This document shows, piece by piece, positions 5,400-9,188 of a stretch of 9,188 nucleotides of DNA; position 1 is the stretch's first letter, and every line of letters starts with the position of its first letter. Made by a program: the position numbers and the translations under genes. The stretch comes from an uncultured Ignavibacteriales bacterium (GTDB lineage Bacteria; Bacteroidota; Ignavibacteria; Ignavibacteriales; Ignavibacteriaceae), in NCBI GenBank assembly GCA_913053915.1, contig CAJXGP010000049.1:1-9188 (forward strand), in the 5' to 3' direction. A model generated the notes under the pieces. The model did no database searches and was not told the DNA's origin. It saw nothing but the letters and a program-made list of their open reading frames with translations.

Positions 5400-6740
5400 A
5401 TGAAGTTCACTCGCACGAAAAAACTCGTTTATTTTAATAACAAAGGTGGGGTTGGAAAGACCACCTTGGCATACAACACAGCAGTTAAATTTGCGGAAAT
5501 GGGCTATAAAACGGTGCTGGTTGATTTGGATCCTCAGTGCAATCTTTCTCGAATATCGCTCGGAACAACCTTTGAGGATAACCTTTTTTCAGACAGCCAA
5601 AAAACAATATACACAGTCTTGCAAGGAGTTGTGAGAGGGGGTGCTGATATTGACACGAGTGTAGCGTTTGAAAAAATCGGCAGTTCGGGCAACTTGTTCA
5701 TGCTTCCTGGAAGTTTAAAGCTTTCTGAATATGAAAATTCTCTTATTTCAGCGTATGGTGAAGCGGCACAAGGGTCAGAGAGAGGATTTTTCAGCACTAG
5801 CGCTATTGACAGGTTTTTAACTGAAAAAGGACTGTCGGAAGAAATTGATATCTTTGTTATAGACACTTCCCCTAACTTGAATCTTCTTAACAGAGTAATC
5901 TTTTTAGGTTCGGATTATTTCATAACTCCACTTATGCCCGATGCTTTCTCTGTCCAAGGAATTGAAAACCTAGGGAATACTTTTGAAGTATGGAAAGATA
6001 ATTGGAAAAAAACAGCAAAAGTTTTGGCTAGAGATAAGGAGATATCGCACAACAAAGTACTGGATGGAGAAGGATTATTTATTGGTTACATTGTAAATTC
6101 ATACAATCAGTATTCCAAAAAACCTATTAAAAGCAACGAGGAATGGATTAACAAAATACCCGAATTTATTAAAAAGTATCTTTCTGAAAAACACTGTCGC
6201 AATGGCTTGGTGGAGCAGTCTTGGAAAAATTCACTTGCCCTCATTAAAGATTACGGACAACTGCCTCCACTCGCTCAAATTAAAAATAAAGCTATTTTTA
6301 ATCTTAGTCCATCAGTTGATGGTTTTGAAAATGTTAAAGGTACAAAAGAAAATGTAATAAAAGCTGTAAATGAAATAAATAAAGAAGGTGGTTTTAAATC
6401 AAATCTATTTAAAAATATAGACCAAAAGAATTATCAGTATCCAGATAATCAATTATCTAATATGACTCATAGTGAATTAAATAATTTAATTAGAAATCAA
6501 TCAAGTAAAGGACAAAATAATTTTAATTCAAGATTTCCAATATCTAATCCTAATGGAAATAATATGGATAGAAATTTCCCATCAAATTTAAATAAAGTTT
6601 CATTACCTCCTATTATCATTAACCAAACTAATAATGTTTCAGGTTTTGATATGCCCAGTGTAAATAAAGTAATTAATGATAATAATAGAAGTTTAGGTCA
6701 AAAGTTTATGGATGAAATTAGGAGGATAATAAATACATAA
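5400..6740 (+). CDS. ParA/Soj-like ATPase with a long Asn-rich tail; probable chimeric junction
   Basis: Counting from ATG 5400 the product has 446 residues. The N-terminal part is a ParA/MinD-type P-loop ATPase: deviant Walker A KGGVGKTT (15-22, with the signature Lys15), Walker A' VDLDPQCN (41-48) and Walker B FVIDTSP (152-158). Such proteins bind DNA non-specifically and move plasmids, chromosomes or protein cargo. Relatives usually end after about 300-340 residues. Here the frame continues from about residue 329 into a low-complexity Asn/Gln/Ser-rich stretch ending FMDEIRRIINT. CG dinucleotides stop at 6273, and after that arginine is coded only by AGA/AGG. The tail thus resembles the two following genes, not the ATPase. 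Either an element joined here in frame or the assembly is chimeric. No ParB partner is seen. The ATG at 5391 is an alternative start. Confidence 0.75.
   Translation: MKFTRTKKLVYFNNKGGVGKTTLAYNTAVKFAEMGYKTVLVDLDPQCNLSRISLGTTFEDNLFSDSQKTIYTVLQGVVRGGADIDTSVAFEKIGSSGNLFMLPGSLKLSEYENSLISAYGEAAQGSERGFFSTSAIDRFLTEKGLSEEIDIFVIDTSPNLNLLNRVIFLGSDYFITPLMPDAFSVQGIENLGNTFEVWKDNWKKTAKVLARDKEISHNKVLDGEGLFIGYIVNSYNQYSKKPIKSNEEWINKIPEFIKKYLSEKHCRNGLVEQSWKNSLALIKDYGQLPPLAQIKNKAIFNLSPSVDGFENVKGTKENVIKAVNEINKEGGFKSNLFKNIDQKNYQYPDNQLSNMTHSELNNLIRNQSSKGQNNFNSRFPISNPNGNNMDRNFPSNLNKVSLPPIIINQTNNVSGFDMPSVNKVINDNNRSLGQKFMDEIRRIINT
6720..6725 (+). promoter_or_regulatory. Shine-Dalgarno-like AGGAGG before the 6740 gene
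   Basis: AGGAGG sits 14 bases before the ATG at 6740, longer than the ideal 5-9. No nearer start codon is in frame. Such a site is absent from most genes left of the junction. Confidence 0.4.
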
Positions 6741-7180
6741 TGGCAACAAATGATGATATAAGAATACAAAAAGGAACCTATGATATTACACTTTTTACAG
6801 TTAATAATACTGAAAATTGGAAAAATACAGTTCAAGTAATTCCAGGAGTAACAACTGGTGGAAATCAAATTAATCAACCTAATTTACCCCAAGTTGTAGA
6901 TATTCAAAGGACAACTTATTCTTATGTATTTGAATGTGGAATTACATCAACTGCTACACAAACTGCAAAACAAGTTAAGGATGATGTAAGAATTATGTTT
7001 GAAGGTGCGAGATCAACTGGTGAACCTATTTTATTAACTTATGAGGATAAACAATTAAGTGTTTATTTTGAAGATTGTGTTGTTAAAAAAAATTCAAGTA
7101 ATACTGTTGGAAATTATTCTGGGGAAGATTCATTTGAATATAATGTTACATTAACTTTTGTGGAGGGTAATCAAGCATGA
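6740..7180 (+). CDS. Small beta-rich protein, possibly a virion/tail component
   Basis: 146 residues with no signal peptide or membrane span. The start overlaps the TAA of the preceding frame by one base, and the TGA overlaps the next ATG by four. Alternating hydrophobic strands (YSYVFECGI, EPILLTYEDKQLSVYFEDCVVKK, EYNVTLTFVEG) suggest a compact beta-sandwich. A central helix carries QTAKQVKDDVRIMFEGARSTGEP. The size and layout recall small tail or head-tail proteins of tailed viruses, and the neighbouring large surface protein fits that. This is an impression, not a recognised family. Two cysteines (FECG, EDCV) are present. The codon use is extremely AT-rich; the only CG dinucleotide right of the junction is in this gene (7008-7009). 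Confidence 0.6.
   Translation: MATNDDIRIQKGTYDITLFTVNNTENWKNTVQVIPGVTTGGNQINQPNLPQVVDIQRTTYSYVFECGITSTATQTAKQVKDDVRIMFEGARSTGEPILLTYEDKQLSVYFEDCVVKKNSSNTVGNYSGEDSFEYNVTLTFVEGNQA
7162..7167 (+). promoter_or_regulatory. Shine-Dalgarno site for the DUF2341 gene
   Basis: GGAGGG lies nine bases before the ATG at 7177, a normal spacing. It supports this start and shows that the right-hand genes use Shine-Dalgarno initiation, unlike the leaderless genes to the left. Confidence 0.6.
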
Positions 7181-9188
7181 GTAAGAGGATAACAAGTTCA
7201 AGAGTTAATAGGTGGGCAATAGGTTTAGGAATAACAGGAATTCCATTAGCAGTTCTATTAATCTGGTTTATGGTTTCACTTGGTTCAATTACAATTACAG
7301 GATATTCTAATGATACTTTATGTGTTGGAAGTGAAAGCAGCCCTTGTTATGCATATATAAACTTTTCAGTAAATGAAGATATTTTTATTTATCCTGGAAA
7401 TTGGACCTCAACTCCTTTTTATACAAATCCAAAACCTAAATCTGTAAGGATGTATAGAAGTTGGGGAAAAGGTTGGAGAGAAATTAAATTAAATCAAAGT
7501 TGTAAAGGTACTTGGTGTGGATTGTCTAATTCAAAAGATAAAAGAAAATTTGCATTTGCATTTAGAGGAGGTAGAGATTATCAAATTAGATATAAGGTAA
7601 TTAAAACAGATCCAACTATTGATATGAAATGGGGATATGATAAGGTTGATCCAGTATTTTTAGGAATAAATAAAAAAAATATATTGCCTAAACTTATTAG
7701 TAATAATGTAAGTTTAACTCATGGTGAAGCAATTTTTGAAGTGAATAATCCTTTTAGAAAAAGTATAGATGCTGAAGATTTAAAATTTAATTTTTATAAA
7801 GATAAAATAGGTAAATATAATGTCTACATAAATTATTCTGAAAAATATAAAGTTCCAATTTATGGAAAGATAACTGAGATTAAAAATTGTTTTAAAATTG
7901 ATAATTCTACTGGATTAAATAGTTCTTATGATTGTTCAACCACAAAAAGTTATATTCAAGGTTATAAAAATAAATATAAATCTTCCTGGAAGAAGATAGA
8001 TGAAATTCCTAGAGGATTACACAAGATAAAATTAGTTGCAAATTGGAAAGCAAAGTTAGGTAAGCAATCAAGAGAATGGGTTCCAATTATATTATTGAAT
8101 AAAACAAAATTTAAATTATCTAATGATATAATTTTAGAAAAATCAGAATGGGCTTGGTGGAATTCAACTTGGACTTATAAAACAAATTTTTCAATAAATT
8201 CAAATGTTACTTCAACTTTAACAAATTTCCCTGCTTATATTTCAGTAGATACTGCAAGTTTAATTAGTGCAGGAAAAATGCAAAGTAATTGTAATGATTT
8301 AAGGGTTGTTAATTCTACTGAAACAGGAGAATATTCTTATGAAATAGAAGATGGAACTTGTAATACTAATGCAACAATAGTTTGGTTTAAAGACACATCA
8401 CTTCCTTCTGGAAATCAAACAATTTATACCTATTATGGAAATCCAACTGCAAATGATGGTCAAAATAGTGCAAATGTATGGAGTAATGGGTATTATGCTG
8501 TATATCATTTTGGAGAAAATTTAAAAAATAGTGTTCCAACAAATCCAAATTTAACACAAGGAGGAACAATAACTTATGGAAAAGATGCAGGATTAGGTTT
8601 TGGTGCAAATGTAGATAATAATGGAAATTATGGTTATGCAACACTATTTGACCCTGATAATTATGATGTAGGATTTGCAATAATGGTTATTGGAACAGCA
8701 AGTGGAACAGTTGGAATTTATATGCCTATATATTATTTATACTCTGCAAGTAATGGAGGAGGAGGAACTTATTTTTCTTCAAATGGAGATTTAAAGGTAG
8801 TATGGGGTGATGCTAATACATCTTCTATTGGAGATAGTAGTTTTGGAAGTAATTATGGAACAATAATTAAAATGGCAGGTTCTCATAATGCTTCAAAAAA
8901 TGTTAATTTATTAGGTAATGGAACTTTTGAAATTAAAACAGCAAATACAATGGCAGGTAATTTAAACACTTGGCAATTTCCAAATCAATATAATGTACAA
9001 GGGATTTTATCTAATCAATTAACAGAAATAAGATTATCAATAGTAGAAAGAACATCTGATTGGCTTTTGGCTGAATTTAATCAAAAATATTTTGTTGGTG
9101 ATGAACAAGTAAAAGTAGGAGTTTCAACAACTTTAAATTCACCAATAAATGCTTATAATTCTTATTCTTCAAATATTTTATTTAATTG
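7177..9188 (+). CDS. Membrane-anchored DUF2341/LamG-like surface or adhesion protein, 3' end missing
   Basis: The frame is open from ATG 7177 to the right edge, 670 full codons, so the C-terminus is missing. After a basic start, residues 13-35 form one hydrophobic segment (a signal anchor). Residues about 40-325 are a novel-looking extracellular region with cysteines at 49 and 57, and with the patterns RSWGKGWREI and CKGTWCGLSNSKDKRKF. I recall similar patterns in proteins from metagenomic archaea. A DUF2341 domain starts at WWNSTWTYKTNF (about 327) and ends near YYGNPTANDG (about 420). A LamG/concanavalin-like domain follows, closing with LTEIRLSIVERTSDWLLAEFNQ near 620-642. The last residues (TTLNSPINAYNSYSSN) look like the start of an Ig-like repeat. 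Such proteins bind sugars or surfaces, so a viral host-recognition fibre or a cell-surface adhesin are both possible. Confidence 0.82.
   Translation, partial: MSKRITSSRVNRWAIGLGITGIPLAVLLIWFMVSLGSITITGYSNDTLCVGSESSPCYAYINFSVNEDIFIYPGNWTSTPFYTNPKPKSVRMYRSWGKGWREIKLNQSCKGTWCGLSNSKDKRKFAFAFRGGRDYQIRYKVIKTDPTIDMKWGYDKVDPVFLGINKKNILPKLISNNVSLTHGEAIFEVNNPFRKSIDAEDLKFNFYKDKIGKYNVYINYSEKYKVPIYGKITEIKNCFKIDNSTGLNSSYDCSTTKSYIQGYKNKYKSSWKKIDEIPRGLHKIKLVANWKAKLGKQSREWVPIILLNKTKFKLSNDIILEKSEWAWWNSTWTYKTNFSINSNVTSTLTNFPAYISVDTASLISAGKMQSNCNDLRVVNSTETGEYSYEIEDGTCNTNATIVWFKDTSLPSGNQTIYTYYGNPTANDGQNSANVWSNGYYAVYHFGENLKNSVPTNPNLTQGGTITYGKDAGLGFGANVDNNGNYGYATLFDPDNYDVGFAIMVIGTASGTVGIYMPIYYLYSASNGGGGTYFSSNGDLKVVWGDANTSSIGDSSFGSNYGTIIKMAGSHNASKNVNLLGNGTFEIKTANTMAGNLNTWQFPNQYNVQGILSNQLTEIRLSIVERTSDWLLAEFNQKYFVGDEQVKVGVSTTLNSPINAYNSYSSNILFN

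Noticed and set aside
5400..6740. Plasmid partition locus or replication origin
   Set aside because: No ParB-like gene, no iterons and no replication gene are visible; the ATPase alone does not establish a partition system.
3001..6740. New multi-gene defence island combining AbiE, 2H phosphoesterase and ParA
   Set aside because: Each unit has its own promoter, the orientations differ and the genes are separated by non-coding DNA. AbiE alone explains the defence-like signal.
8387..8680. Minus-strand open frame of 97 codons rich in His and Leu
   Set aside because: It is antisense to the DUF2341/LamG coding frame, and its His/Leu/Asn bias is what the reverse strand of AT-rich coding DNA gives.

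Overview
The window joins two compositionally different pieces of DNA. Positions 1 to about 6,275 look like the chromosome of a small-genome bacterium. I would guess Candidate Phyla Radiation/Patescibacteria (Parcubacteria-like), because three units have a -10-like box placed so close to the ATG that the transcript would be leaderless or nearly so, Shine-Dalgarno sites are mostly missing, and the genes are tightly packed. This is inference; no rRNA or phylogenetic marker is present. Positions from about 6,275-6,420 to the end are far more AT-rich. By eye they hold a single CG dinucleotide (7008-7009) in about 2.9 kb, use only AGA/AGG for arginine, and carry purine-rich Shine-Dalgarno sites. 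They encode proteins that recall tailed-virus or surface proteins from metagenomic (possibly DPANN) archaea.

Layout. (1) 1-2946, plus strand: the 3' part of a branched-chain amino acid ABC transporter operon, with permeases livH (5'-truncated by the window) and livM and ATPases livG and livF, all with intact ATPase motifs. The substrate-binding protein would lie upstream, outside the window. (2) 3001-4295, minus strand, convergent with liv: a complete AbiE-family type IV toxin-antitoxin pair, the AbiEi antitoxin/repressor followed by the AbiEii nucleotidyltransferase toxin with a 4-base overlap. A perfect 13-bp inverted repeat at 4313-4344 just upstream is a strong candidate for the autoregulatory operator. 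(3) 4345-4594: mostly non-coding, containing an orphan intrinsic terminator (4420-4442) and the promoter of the next gene. (4) 4595-5128: a 2H phosphoesterase (2'-5' RNA ligase-like) with both H-x-T motifs. (5) 5129-5399: a tiny leaderless ORF and two perfect palindromes, 33 and 57 bases long, which look like REP/MITE-type elements or a structured RNA. (6) 5400-6740: a ParA/Soj-type ATPase whose reading frame continues into an Asn-rich tail of about 118 residues. The composition changes inside this gene. (7) 6740-7180 and 7177-9188 (open at the right edge): a small possibly virion-related protein, then a large membrane-anchored protein with DUF2341 and LamG-like domains and the start of an Ig-like domain.

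How the parts relate. The liv genes form a transport operon, and AbiEi/AbiEii form a self-regulated toxin-antitoxin or phage-exclusion module. The last three frames are linked by 1-4 base overlaps, as in a viral structural operon. The main question is whether the ParA-to-virus-like junction is real (an integrated element) or a chimeric assembly. I did not find a convincing new multi-gene system. The most distinctive signals are the junction, the palindrome cluster at 5235-5340 and the AbiE operator.
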